NCBI GenBank assembly: GCA_964057225.1
Contig: CAXKVF010000084.1
Location: forward strand, 1 to 64,000
Direction: 5' to 3'
DNA: 64,000 bases
Origin: Auanema rhodensis
Taxonomy: Eukaryota > Nematoda > Chromadorea > Rhabditida > Rhabditidae
The notes under the pieces were generated by a model. The model saw only the letters and a list, made by a program, of their open reading frames with translations. It ran no database searches and was not told the DNA's origin. Position 1 is the first letter of the stretch. The number at the start of each line of letters is the position of its first letter. The position numbers were made by a program, and so were the translations under genes. Positions 1-10,700 of this stretch are shown here, piece by piece.

Positions 1-23
1 TTGGAAACCGCATCTCTTTATCT

Positions 24-33
24 TTCACGTGAA
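24..33. other. Perfect 10-bp palindrome with CACGTG core
   Basis: TTCACGTGAA is its own reverse complement and recurs at this phase in nearly every full-length monomer. CACGTG is the E-box/G-box core bound by bHLH factors (for example yeast Cbf1, which acts at budding-yeast centromeres) and by plant bZIP factors. Binding here is inference. Rare copies break it: CACATG near 12849, CACGCG near 29217, 33793, 37137, 39954 and 46114, CACGTAAAG near 27458, 32034, 34674 and 35378, and CATGTG near 60544, 62656, 63008 and 63360. Confidence 0.85.
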
Positions 34-49
34 GCGAGTTACATACCAA

Positions 50-67
50 GTGCACATCACGTGTACA
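50..67. other. Cluster of palindromes GTGCAC / CACGTG / TGTACA
   Basis: Within 18 bases there are three 6-bp palindromes: GTGCAC at 50-55, CACGTG at 58-63 and TGTACA at 62-67, the last two overlapping by two bases. The cluster is conserved across the array. The CACGTG is lost in CAGGTG copies (near 1968, 6191 and 9535) and in one CATGTG copy near 18688. TGTACA is altered only at its right flank in TGTACAATT copies (near 4085, 4613, 7781, 11477 and 12005). A role as a protein-binding or structure-forming site is inference. Confidence 0.75.
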
Positions 68-87
68 TTTAATTAGCATAAATTAAA
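68..87. other. AT-rich inverted repeat, 7-bp arms, 6-nt spacer
   Basis: TTTAATT at 68-74 and AATTAAA at 81-87 are exact reverse complements around the spacer AGCATA, so a small hairpin or cruciform is possible. The spacer varies as a marker: the ATAAATT side becomes ATGAATT in one monomer family, a change at the base just left of the right arm that leaves the arms intact. Copies with TTAATAAG (near 5321, 8841 and 12713), TTTGATTAG (44920s and 52490s) or AATTGAAG (near 55321, 57785, 59193, 59721 and 62009) damage one arm. Confidence 0.75.
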
Positions 88-90
88 GTT

Positions 91-96
91 CACGTA
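91..96. other. Third CACGT word of the monomer (CACGTA)
   Basis: CACGTA at 91-96 is preceded by TT, like the palindrome at 24-33, giving TTCACGT in the same orientation. The three CACGT words start at 26, 58 and 91, spaced 32 and 33 bp. Some copies lose it as TTTACG (near 19949, 20651, 21885, 23117, 23821 and 25053) and one has TCAAGT (about 26110). Confidence 0.7.
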
Positions 97-106
97 AATT
101 TCAAAG

Positions 107-121
107 TCATGGTTACCATGA
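107..121. other. Dyad TCATGGT-T-ACCATGA
   Basis: TCATGGT at 107-113 and ACCATGA at 115-121 are exact reverse complements around one T. The last A of the right arm is the first base of the variable tetranucleotide. AACC, AACT and AAGC monomers therefore keep 7-bp arms and CACC monomers keep 6-bp arms. Short dyads have been proposed to favour non-B DNA in centromere satellites that lack a CENP-B box. That role is inference here. Confidence 0.75.
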
Positions 122-124
122 ACC
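121..124. other. Variable tetranucleotide (monomer barcode)
   Basis: Between CATG and AATATC the array carries AACC, AACT, CACC, AAGC or, rarely, ATGC (near 1427 and 13469). This is the most polymorphic site of the unit and is useful for reading HOR order. AACC and AACT dominate the left third. CACC and AAGC dominate from about 37.6 kb to the right, with AACC appearing only sporadically there. In each monomer it lies 113 bases after the first C of ACCGC. Confidence 0.85.
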
Positions 125-130
125 AATATC

Positions 131-148
131 AATAAAAATTTGTTTTTA
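131..148. other. A/T-tract block (possible curved DNA)
   Basis: A2TA5T3 followed by G and T5 (131-148) is the longest A/T run of the unit, with a second A2T4GA4 run about 40 bases on at the monomer junction. A-tracts of this kind can bend DNA and influence nucleosome placement. The phasing here is only roughly helical, so curvature is a weak inference. The T after A5TT is a marker: A in TTAGTTTTT copies and C in TTCGTTTTT copies. Confidence 0.5.
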
Positions 149-887
149 GACTAATATGGACATGGGGAATCTAATTTTGAAAACCGCATCTCTTTATCTT
201 TCACGTGAAGCGAGTTACATACCAAGTGCACATCACGTGTACATTTAATTAGCATAAATTAAAGTTCACGTAAATTTCAAAGTCATGGTTACCATGAACT
301 AATATCAATAAAAATTTGTTTTTAGACTAATATGGACATGGGGAATCTAATTTTGAAAACCGCATCTCTTTATCTTTCACGTGAAGCGAGTTACATACCA
401 AGTGCACATCACGTGTACATTTAATTAGCATAAATTAAAGTTCACGTAAATTTCAAAGTCATGGTTACCATGAACCAATATCAATAAAAATTTGTTTTTA
501 GACTAATATGGACATGAGGAATCTAATTTTGAAAACCGCATCTCTTTATCTTTCACGTGAAGCGAGTTACATACCAAGTGCACATCACGTGTACATTTAA
601 TTAGCATAAATTAAAGTTCACGTAAATTTCAAAGTCATGGTTACCATGAACCAATATCAATAAAAATTTGTTTTTAGACTAATATGGACATGGGGAATCT
701 GATTTTGAAAACCGCATCTCTTTATCTTTCACGTGAAGCGAGTTACATACCAAGTGCACATCACGTGTACATTTAATTAGCATAAATTAAAGTTCACGTA
801 AATTTCAAAGTCATGGTTACCATGAACTAATATCAATAAAAATTTGTTTTTAGACTAATATGGACATGGGGAATCTAATTTTGAAAA

Positions 888-961
888 CCGCATCTCTTTA
901 TCTTTCAAATTCAAAATTTGTTTTTAGACTAATATGGACATGGGGAATCTAATTTTGAAAA
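888..961. repeat. Truncated 74-bp monomer, copy 1
   Basis: The unit is 102 bp short. It reads normally through TCTTTC (to 906), then AAATTCAAA (907-915), then resumes at ATTTGTTTTT. Against the reference this is loss of positions 27-137 with a 9-base island. The island matches positions 97-105 of the CGTAAAATTC variant found elsewhere in the array, so two deletions of 70 and 32 bp, or one 111-bp deletion with a copied filler, would both explain it. All CACGT words and all dyads are lost. The following monomer resumes in normal phase. Confidence 0.95.
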
Positions 962-1489
962 CCGCATCTCTTTATCTTTCACGTGAAGCGAGTTACATAC
1001 CAAGTGCACATCACGTGTACATTTAATTAGCATAAATTAAAGTTCACGTAAATTTCAAAGTCATGGTTACCATAAACCAATATCAATGAAAATTTGTTTT
1101 TAGACTAATATGGACATGGGGAATCTAATTTTGAAAACCGCATTTCTTTATCTTTCACGTGAAGCGAGTTACATACCAAGTGCACATCACGTGTACATTT
1201 AATTAGCATAAATTAAAGTTCACGTAAATTTCAAAGTCATGGTTACCATGAACCAATATCAATAAAAATTTGTTTTTAGACTAATATGGACATGGGGAAT
1301 CTAATTTTGAAAACCGCATCTCTTTATCTTTCACGTGAAGCGAGTTACATACCAAGTGCACATCACGTGTACATTTAATTAGCATAAATTAAAGTTCACG
1401 TAAATTTCAAAGTCATGGTTACCATGATGCAATATCAATAAAAATTTGTTTTTAGACTAATATGGACATGGGGAATCTAATTTTGAAAA

Positions 1490-1563
1490 CCGCATCTCTT
1501 TATCTTTCAAATTCAAAATTTGTTTTTAGACTAATATGGACATGGGGAATCTAATTTTTAAAA
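1490..1563. repeat. Truncated 74-bp monomer, copy 2
   Basis: It has the same junction as the unit at 888-961, including the AAATTCAAA island (1509-1517). The two start 602 bp apart, which is three full monomers plus one truncated unit. A shared junction means one origin and a later duplication. The flanking monomers are not the same (AACT before the first, ATGC before the second), so the duplication was short, or the neighbours were later converted. This copy ends CTAATTTTTAAAACC where the usual form has CTAATTTTGAAAACC. Confidence 0.95.
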
Positions 1564-4555
1564 CCGCATCTCTTTATCTTTCACGTGAAGCGAGTTACAT
1601 ACCAAGTGCACATCACGTGTACATTTAATTAGCATAAATTAAAGTTCACGTAAATTTCAAAGTCATGGTTACCATGCACCAATATCAATAAAAATTTGTT
1701 TTTAGACTAATATGGACATGGGGAATCTAATTTTGAAAACCGCATCTCTTTATCTTTCACGTGAAGCGAGTTACATACCAAGTGCACATCACGTGTACAT
1801 TTAATTAGCATAAATTAAAGTTCACGTAAATTTCAAAGTCATGGTTACCATGAAGCAATATCAATAAAAATTTGTTTTTAGACTAATATGGACATGGGGA
1901 ATCTAATTTTGAAAACCGCATCTCTTTATCTTTCACGTGAAGCGAGTTACATACCAAGTGCACATCAGGTGTACATTTAATTAGCATAAATTAAAGTTCA
2001 CGTAAATTTCAAAGTCATGGTTACCATGAACCAATATCAATAAAAATTTGTTTTTAGACTAATATGGACATGGGGAATCTAATTTTGAAAACCGCATCTC
2101 TTTATCTTTCACGTGAAGCGAGTTACATACCAAGTGCACATCACGTGTACATTTAATTAGCATAAATTAAAGTTCACGTAAATTTCAAAGTCATGGTTAC
2201 CATGAACTAATATCAATAAAAATTTGTTTTTAGACTAATATGGACATGGGGAATCTAATTTTGAAAACCGCATCTCTTTATCTTTCACGTGAAGCGAGTT
2301 ACATACCAAGTGCACATCACGTGTACATTTAATTAGCATAAATTAAAGTTCACGTAAATTTCAAAGTCATGGTTACCATGAACCAATATCAATAAAAATT
2401 TGTTTTTAGACTAATATGGACATGGGGAATCTAATTTTGAAAACCGCATCTCTTTATCTTTCACGTGAAGCGAGTTACATACCAAGTGCACATCACGTGT
2501 ACATTTAATTAGCATAAATTAAAGTTCACGTAAATTTCAAAGTCATGGTTACCATGAACCAATATCAATAAAAATTTGTTTTTAGACTAATATGGACATG
2601 GGGAATCTGATTTTGAAAACCGCATCTCTTTATCTTTCACGTGAAGCGAGTTACATACCAAGTGCACATCACGTGTACATTTAATTAGCATAAATTAAAG
2701 TTCACGTAAATTTCAAAGTCATGGTTACCATGAACTAATATCAATAAAAATTTGTTTTTAGACTAATATGGACATGGGGAATCTAATTTTGAAAACCGCA
2801 TCTCTTTATCTTTCACGTGAAGCGAGTTACATACCAAGTGCACATCACGTGTACATTTAATTAGCATAAATTAAAGTTCACGTAAATTTCAAAGTCATGG
2901 TTACCATGAACCAATATCAATAAAAATTTGTTTTTAGACTAATATGGACATGGGGAATCTAATTTTGAAAACCGCATCTCTTTATCTTTCACGTGAAGCG
3001 AGTTACATACCAAGTGCACATCACGTGTACATTTAATTAGCATAAATTAAAGTTCACGTAAATTTCAAAGTCATGGTTACCATGAACCAATATCAATAAA
3101 AATTTGTTTTTAGACTAATATGGACATGGGGAATCTAATTTTGAAAACCGCATCTCTTTATCTTTCACGTGAAGCGAGTTACATACCAAGTGCACATCAC
3201 GTGTACATTTAATTAGCATAAATTAAAGTTCACGTAAATTTCAAAGTCATGGTTACCATGAACCAATATCAATAAAAATTTGTTTTTAGACTAATATGGA
3301 CATGGGGAATCTAATTTTGAAAACCGCATCTCTTTATCTTTCACGTGAAGCGAGTTACATACCAAGTGCACATCACGTGTACATTTAATTAGCATAAATT
3401 AAAGTTCACGTAAATTTCAAAGTCATGGTTACCATGCACCAATATCAATAAAAATTTGTTTTTAGACTAATATGGACATGGGGAATCTAATTTTGAAAAC
3501 CGCATCTCTTTATCTTTCACGTGAAGCGAGTTACATACCAAGTGCACATCACGTGTACATTTAATTAGCATAAATTAAAGTTCACGTAAATTTCAAAGTC
3601 ATGGTTACCATGAACCAATATCAATAAAAATTTGTTTTTAGACTAATATGGACATGGGGAATCTAATTTTGAAAACCGCATCTCTTCATCTTTCACGTGA
3701 AGCGAGTTACATACCAAGTGCACATCACGTGTACATTTAATTAGCATAAATTAAAGTTCACGTAAATTTCAAAGTCATGGTTACCATGCACCAATATCAA
3801 TAAAAATTTGTTTTTAGACTAATATGGACATGGGGAATCTAATTTTGAAAACCGCATCTCTTTTTCTTTCACGTGAAGCGATATACATACCAAGTGCACA
3901 TCACGTGTACATTTAATTAGCATAAATTAAAGTTCACGTAAATTTCAAAGTCATGGTTACCATGCACCAATATCAATAAAAATTTGTTTTTAGACTAATA
4001 TGGACATGGGGAATCTAATTTTGAAATCCGCATCTCTTTATCTTTCACGTGAAGCGAGTTACATACCAAGTGCACATCACGTGTACAATTAATTAGCATA
4101 AATTAAAGTTCACGTAAATTTCAAAGTCATGGTTACCATGAAGCAATATCAATAAAAATTTGTTTTTAGACTAATATGGACATGGGGAATCTAATTTTGA
4201 AAACCACATCTCTTTATCTTTCACGTGAAGCGAGTTACATACCAAGTGCACATCACGTGTACATTTAATTAGCATAAATTAAAGTTCACGTAAATTTCAA
4301 AGTCATGGTTACCATGAACCAATATCAATAAAAATTTGTTTTTAGTCTAATATGGACATGGGGAATCTAATTTTGAAAACCGCATCTCTTTATCTTTCAC
4401 GTGAAGCGAGTTACATACCAAGTGCACATCACGTGTACATTTAATTAGCATAAATTAAAGTTCACGTAAATTTCAAAGTCATGGTTACCATGCACCAATA
4501 TCAATAAAAATTTGTTTTTAGACTAATATGGACATGGGGAATCTAATTTTGAAAA

Positions 4556-7500
4556 CCGCATCTCTTTATCTTTCACGTGAAGCGAGTTACATACCAAGTG
4601 CACATCACGTGTACAATTAATTAGCATAAATTAAAGTTCACGTAAATTTCAAAGTCATGGTTACCATGAAGCAATATCAATAAAAATTTGTTTTTAGACT
4701 AATATGGACATGGGGAATCTAATTTTGAAAACCACATCTCTTTATCTTTCACGTGAAGCGAGTTACATACCAAGTGCACATCACGTGTACATTTAATTAG
4801 CATAAATTAAAGTTCACGTAAATTTCAAAGTCATGGTTACCATGAACCAATATCAATAAAAATTTGTTTTTAGACTAATATGGACATGGGGAATCTAATT
4901 TTGAGAACCGCATCTCTTTATCTTTCACGTGAAGCGAGTTACATACCAAGTGCACATCACGTGTACATTTAATTAGCATAAATTAAAGTTCACGTAAATT
5001 TCAAAGTCATGGTTACCATGAACTAATATCAATAAAAATTTGTTTTTAGACTAATATGGACATGGGGAATCTAATTTTGAAAACCGCATCTCTTTATCTT
5101 TCACGTGAAGCGAGTTACATACCAAGTGCACATCACGTGTACATTTAATTAGCATAAATTAAAGTTCACGTAAATTTCAAAGTCATGGTTACCATGAACC
5201 AATATCAATAAAAATTTGTTTTTAGACTAATATGGACATGGGGAATCTAATTTTGAAAACCGCATCTCTTTATCTTTCACGTGAAGCGAGTTACATACCA
5301 AGTGCACATCACGTGTACATTTAATAAGCATAAATTAAAGTTCACGTAAATTTCAAAGTCATGGTTACCATGAACCAATATCAATAAAAATTTGTTTTTA
5401 GACTAATATGGACATGGGGAATCTAATTTTGAAAACCGCATCTCTTCATCTTTCACGTGAAGCGAGTTACATACCAAGTGCACATCACGTGTACATTTAA
5501 TTAGCATAAATTAAAGTTCACGTAAATTTCAAAGTCATGGTTACCATGAACCAATATCAATAAAAATTTGTTTTTAGACTAATATGGACATGGGGAATCT
5601 AATTTTGAAAACCGCATCTCTTTATCTTTCACGTGAAGCGAGTTACATACCAAGTGCACATCACGTGTACATTTAATTAGCATAAATTAAAGTTCACGTA
5701 AATTTCAAAGTCATGGTTACCATGCACCAATATCAATAAAAATTTGTTTTTAGACTAATATGGACATGGGGAATCTAATTTTGAAAACCGCATCTCTTTA
5801 TCTTTCACGTGAAGCGAGTTACATACCAAGTGCACATCACGTGTACATTTAATTAGCATAAATTAAAGTTCACGTAAATTTCAAAGTCATGGTTACCATG
5901 CACCAATATCAATAAAAATTTGTTTTTAGACTAATATGGACATGGGGAATCTAATTTTGAAAACCGCATCTCTTTATCTTTCACGTGAAGCGAGTTACAT
6001 ACCAAGTGCACATCACGTGTACATTTAATTAGCATAAATTAAAGTTCACGTAAATTTCAAAGTCATGGTTACCATGCACCAATATCAATAAAAATTTGTT
6101 TTTAGACTAATATGGACATGGGGAATCTAATTTTGAAAACCGCATCTCTTTATCTTTCACGTGAAGCGAGTTACATACCAAGTGCACATCAGGTGTACAT
6201 TTAATTAGCATAAATTAAAGTTCACGTAAATTTCAAAGTCATGGTTACCATGAACCAATATCAATAAAAATTTGTTTTTAGACTAATATGGACATGGGGA
6301 ATCTAATTTTGAAAACCGCATCTCTTTATCTTTCACGTGAAGCGAGTTACATACCAAGTGCACATCACGTGTACATTTAATTAGCATAAATTAAAGTTCA
6401 CGTAAATTTCAAAGTCATGGTTACCATGAACTAATATCAATAAAAATTTGTTTTTAGACTAATATGGACATGGGGAATCTAATTTTGAAAACCGCATCTC
6501 TTTATCTTTCACGTGAAGCGAGTTACATACCAAGTGCACATCACGTGTACATTTAATTAGCATAAATTAAAGTTCACGTAAATTTCAAAGTCATGGTTAC
6601 CATGAACCAATATCAATAAAAATTTGTATTTACACTAATATGGACATGGGGAATCTAATTTTGAAAACCGCATCTCTTTATCTTTCACGTGAAGCGAGTT
6701 ACATACCAAGTGCACATCACGTGTACATTTAATTAGCATAAATTAAAGTTCACGTAAATTTCAAAGTCATGGTTACCATGAACTAATATCAATAAAAATT
6801 TGTTTTCAGACTAATATGGACATGGGGAATCTAATTTTGAAAACCGCATCTCTTTATCTTTCACGTGAAGCGAGTTACATACCAAGTGCACATCACGTGT
6901 ACATTTAATTAGCATAAATTAAAGTTCACGTAAATTTCAAAGTCATGGTTACCATGAACCAATATCAATAAAAATTTGTTTTTAGACTAATATGGACATG
7001 GGGAATCTAATTTTGAAAACCGCATCTCTTTATCTTTCACGTGAAGCGAGTTACATACCAAGTGCACATCACGTGTACATTTAATTAGCATAAATTAAAG
7101 TTCACGTAAATTTCAAAGTCATGGTTACCATGAACTAATATCAATAAAAATTTGTTTTTAGACTAATATGGACATGGGGAATCTAATTTTGAAAACCGCA
7201 TCTCTTCATCTTTCACGTGAAGCGAGTTACATACCAAGTGCACATCACGTGTACATTTAATTAGCATAAATTAAAGTTCACGTAAATTTCAAAGTCATGG
7301 TTACCATGAACCAATATCAATAAAAATTTGTTTTTAGACTAATATGGACATGGGGAATCTAATTTTGAAAACCGCATCTCTTTATCTTTCACGTGAAGCG
7401 AGTTACATACCAAGTGCACATCACGTGTACATTTAATTAGCATAAATTAAAGTTCACGTAAATTTCAAAGTCATGGTTACCATGCACCAATATCAATAAA

Positions 7501-7723
7501 AATTTGTTTTTAGACTAATATGGACATGGGGAATCTAATTTTGAAAACCACATCTCTTTATCTTTCACGTGAAGCGAGTTACATACCAAGTGCACATCAC
7601 GTGTACATTTAATTAGCATAAATTAAAGTTCACGTAAATTTCAAAGTCATGGTTACCATGCACCAATATCAATAAAAATTTGTTTTTAGACTAATATGGA
7701 CATGGGGAATCTAATTTTGAAAA
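4556..7723. repeat. HOR block L, copy 1 (18 monomers)
   Basis: The block starts with a TGTACAATT/AAGC monomer followed by ACCACA. Marker order: AACC then TTGAGAACC, AACT, AACC, TTAATAAG/AACC, CTTCATC/AACC, three CACC, CAGGTG/AACC, AACT, AACC with TGTATTTACAC, AACT with TTTTCAGAC, AACC, AACT, CTTCATC/AACC, CACC then ACCACA, CACC. The same ordered markers return from 7724. Local offsets to the next copy are 18, 20 and 19 monomers in different parts, so single monomers were gained or lost between copies. Confidence 0.85.
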
Positions 7724-10700
7724 CCGCATCTCTTTATCTTTCACGTGAAGCGAGTTACATACCAAGTGCACATCACGTGTACAATTAATTAGCATAAATT
7801 AAAGTTCACGTAAATTTCAAAGTCATGGTTACCATGAAGCAATATCAATAAAAATTTGTTTTTAGACTAATATGGACATGGGGAATCTAATTTTGAAAAC
7901 CACATCTCTTTATCTTTCACGTGAAGCGAGTTACATACCAAGTGCACATCACGTGTACATTTAATTAGCATAAATTAAAGTTCACGTAAATTTCAAAGTC
8001 ATGGTTACCATGAACCAATATCAATAAAAATTTGTTTTTAGACTAATATGGACATGGGGAATCTAATTTTGAAAACCGCATCTCTTTATCTTTCACGTGA
8101 AGCGAGTTACATACCAAGTGCACATCACGTGTACATTTAATTAGCATAAATTAAAGTTCACGTAAATTTCAAAGTCATGGTTACCATGAAGCAATATCAA
8201 TAAAAATTTGTTTTTAGACTAATATGGACATGGGGAATCTAATTTTGAAAACCGCATCTCTTTATCTTTCACGTGAAGCGAGTTACATACCAAGTGCACA
8301 TCACGTGTACATTTAATTAGCATAAATTAAAGTTCACGTAAATTTCAAAGTCATGGTTACCATGAACCAATATCAATAAAAATTTGTTTTTAGACTAATA
8401 TGGACATGGGGAATCTAATTTTGAGAACCGCATCTCTTTATCTTTCACGTGAAGCGAGTTACATACCAAGTGCACATCACGTGTACATTTAATTAGCATA
8501 AATTAAAGTTCACGTAAATTTCAAAGTCATGGTTACCATGAACTAATATCAATAAAAATTTGTTTTTAGACTAATATGGACATGGGGAATCTAATTTTGA
8601 AAACCGCATCTCTTTATCTTTCACGTGAAGCGAGTTACATACCAAGTGCACATCACGTGTACATTTAATTAGCATAAATTAAAGTTCACGTAAATTTCAA
8701 AGTCATGGTTACCATGAACCAATATCAATAAAAATTTGTTTTTAGACTAATATGGACATGGGGAATCTAATTTTGAAAACCGCATCTCTTTATCTTTCAC
8801 GTGAAGCGAGTTACATACCAAGTGCACATCACGTGTACATTTAATAAGCATAAATTAAAGTTCACGTAAATTTCAAAGTCATGGTTACCATGAACCAATA
8901 TCAATAAAAATTTGTTTTTAGACTAATATGGACATGGGGAATCTAATTTTGAAAACCGCATCTCTTCATCTTTCACGTGAAGCGAGTTACATACCAAGTG
9001 CACATCACGTGTACATTTAATTAGCATAAATTAAAGTTCACGTAAATTTCAAAGTCATGGTTACCATGAACCAATATCAATAAAAATTTGTTTTTAGACT
9101 AATATGGACATGGGGAATCTAATTTTGAAAACCGCATCTCTTTATCTTTCACGTGAAGCGAGTTACATACCAAGTGCACATCACGTGTACATTTAATTAG
9201 CATAAATTAAAGTTCACGTAAATTTCAAAGTCATGGTTACCATGAACCAATATCAATAAAAATTTGTTTTTAGACTAATATGGACATGGGGAATCTAATT
9301 TTGAAAACCGCATCTCTTTATCTTTCACGTGAAGCGAGTTACATACCAAGTGCACATCACGTGTACATTTAATTAGCATAAATTAAAGTTCACGTAAATT
9401 TCAAAGTCATGGTTACCATGCACCAATATCAATAAAAATTTGTTTTTAGACTAATATGGACATGGGGAATCTAATTTTGAAAACCGCATCTCTTTATCTT
9501 TCACGTGAAGCGAGTTACATACCAAGTGCACATCAGGTGTACATTTAATTAGCATAAATTAAAGTTCACGTAAATTTCAAAGTCATGGTTACCATGAACC
9601 AATATCAATAAAAATTTGTTTTTAGACTAATATGGACATGGGGAATCTAATTTTGAAAACCGCATCTCTTTATCTTTCACGTGAAGCGAGTTACATACCA
9701 AGTGCACATCACGTGTACATTTAATTAGCATAAATTAAAGTTCACGTAAATTTCAAAGTCATGGTTACCATGAACTAATATCAATAAAAATTTGTTTTTA
9801 GACTAATATGGACATGGGGAATCTAATTTTGAAAACCGCATCTCTTTATCTTTCACGTGAAGCGAGTTACATACCAAGTGCACATCACGTGTACATTTAA
9901 TTAGCATAAATTAAAGTTCACGTAAATTTCAAAGTCATGGTTACCATGAACCAATATCAATAAAAATTTGTATTAACACTAATATGGACATGGGGAATCT
10001 AATTTTGAAAACCGCATCTCTTTATCTTTCACGTGAAGCGAGTTACATACCAAGTGCACATCACGTGTACATTTAATTAGCATAAATTAAAGTTCACGTA
10101 AATTTCAAAGTCATGGTTACCATGAACTAATATCAATAAAAATTTGTTTTCAGACTAATATGGACATGGGGAATCTAATTTTGAAAACCGCATCTCTTTA
10201 TCTTTCACGTGAAGCGAGTTACATACCAAGTGCACATCACGTGTACATTTAATTAGCATAAATTAAAGTTCACGTAAATTTCAAAGTCATGGTTACCATG
10301 AACCAATATCAATAAAAATTTGTTTTTAGACTAATATGGACATGGGGAATCTAATTTTGAAAACCGCATCTCTTTATCTTTCACGTGAAGCGAGTTACAT
10401 ACCAAGTGCACATCACGTGTACATTTAATTAGCATAAATTAAAGTTCACGTAAATTTCAAAGTCATGGTTACCATGAACTAATATCAATAAAAATTTGTT
10501 TTTAGACTAATATGGACATGGGGAATCTAATTTTGAAAACCGCATCTCTTTATCTTTCACGTGAAGCGAGTTACATACCAAGTGCACATCACGTGTACAT
10601 TTAATTAGCATAAATTAAAGTTCACGTAAATTTCAAAGTCATGGTTACCATGAACCAATATCAATAAAAATTTGTTTTTAGACTAATATGGACATGGGGA

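Larger units (their letters stand above)
8..183. repeat. Reference satellite monomer (176 bp)
   Basis: I use this copy as the coordinate model for the unit. In order it holds: ACCGC and a pyrimidine-rich stretch (8-25); palindrome TTCACGTGAA (24-33); GCGAG and a TACATACC segment (34-48); a palindrome cluster (50-67); an AT inverted repeat (68-87); CACGTA (91-96); AAATTTCAAAG (96-106); a dyad (107-121); a variable tetranucleotide (121-124); an A/T-tract block (131-148); GGACATGGGG (about 158-167); and AATTTTGAAAA into the next unit. The most frequent variable sites are 121-124, the GGGGA/GGGGG site near 167-168, the first A after TTTTG, the A at 80 (G in CATGAATT copies) and the T at 141 (A or C in some copies). 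Confidence 0.9.
1..4555. repeat. Left segment: AACC/AACT-rich monomers
   Basis: Barcodes read in order from position 8: AACC, AACT, AACC, AACC, AACT, truncated unit, AACC-like with CATAAACC, AACC, ATGC, truncated unit, CACC, AAGC, AACC, AACT, AACC, AACC, AACT, three AACC, CACC, AACC, CACC, CACC, AAGC, AACC, CACC. I found no long repeat inside this run. Its right end (4028 on) already shows the TGTACAATT/AAGC/ACCACA haplotype that begins the next block. Isolated changes include GCGATATACAT near 3880 and AAATCCGC near 4027. Confidence 0.8.

Noticed and set aside
24-63. CACGTG boxes as real gene promoters
   Set aside because: There is no gene, open frame or transcription unit downstream, and the motif simply recurs with the satellite. 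It may bind factors, but I do not call promoters.
107-121. Hairpin as a transcription terminator or RNA gene
   Set aside because: The dyad has a one-base spacer and is not followed directly by a T run. It recurs hundreds of times in non-coding satellite, so a protein-binding or structural role is more plausible than termination.
1-183. CENP-B box
   Set aside because: I looked for the TTCG-N4-A-NN-CGGG pattern around AAAACCGC and in the rest of the unit. The nearest stretch lacks the TTCG and GGG parts even in the TTTTGGAAAC and TTTCGAAAACC variants.
881-1563. Mobile-element excision as the cause of the short units
   Set aside because: There are no target-site duplications or terminal repeats at the junction. 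The island AAATTCAAA is explained by internal satellite sequence.
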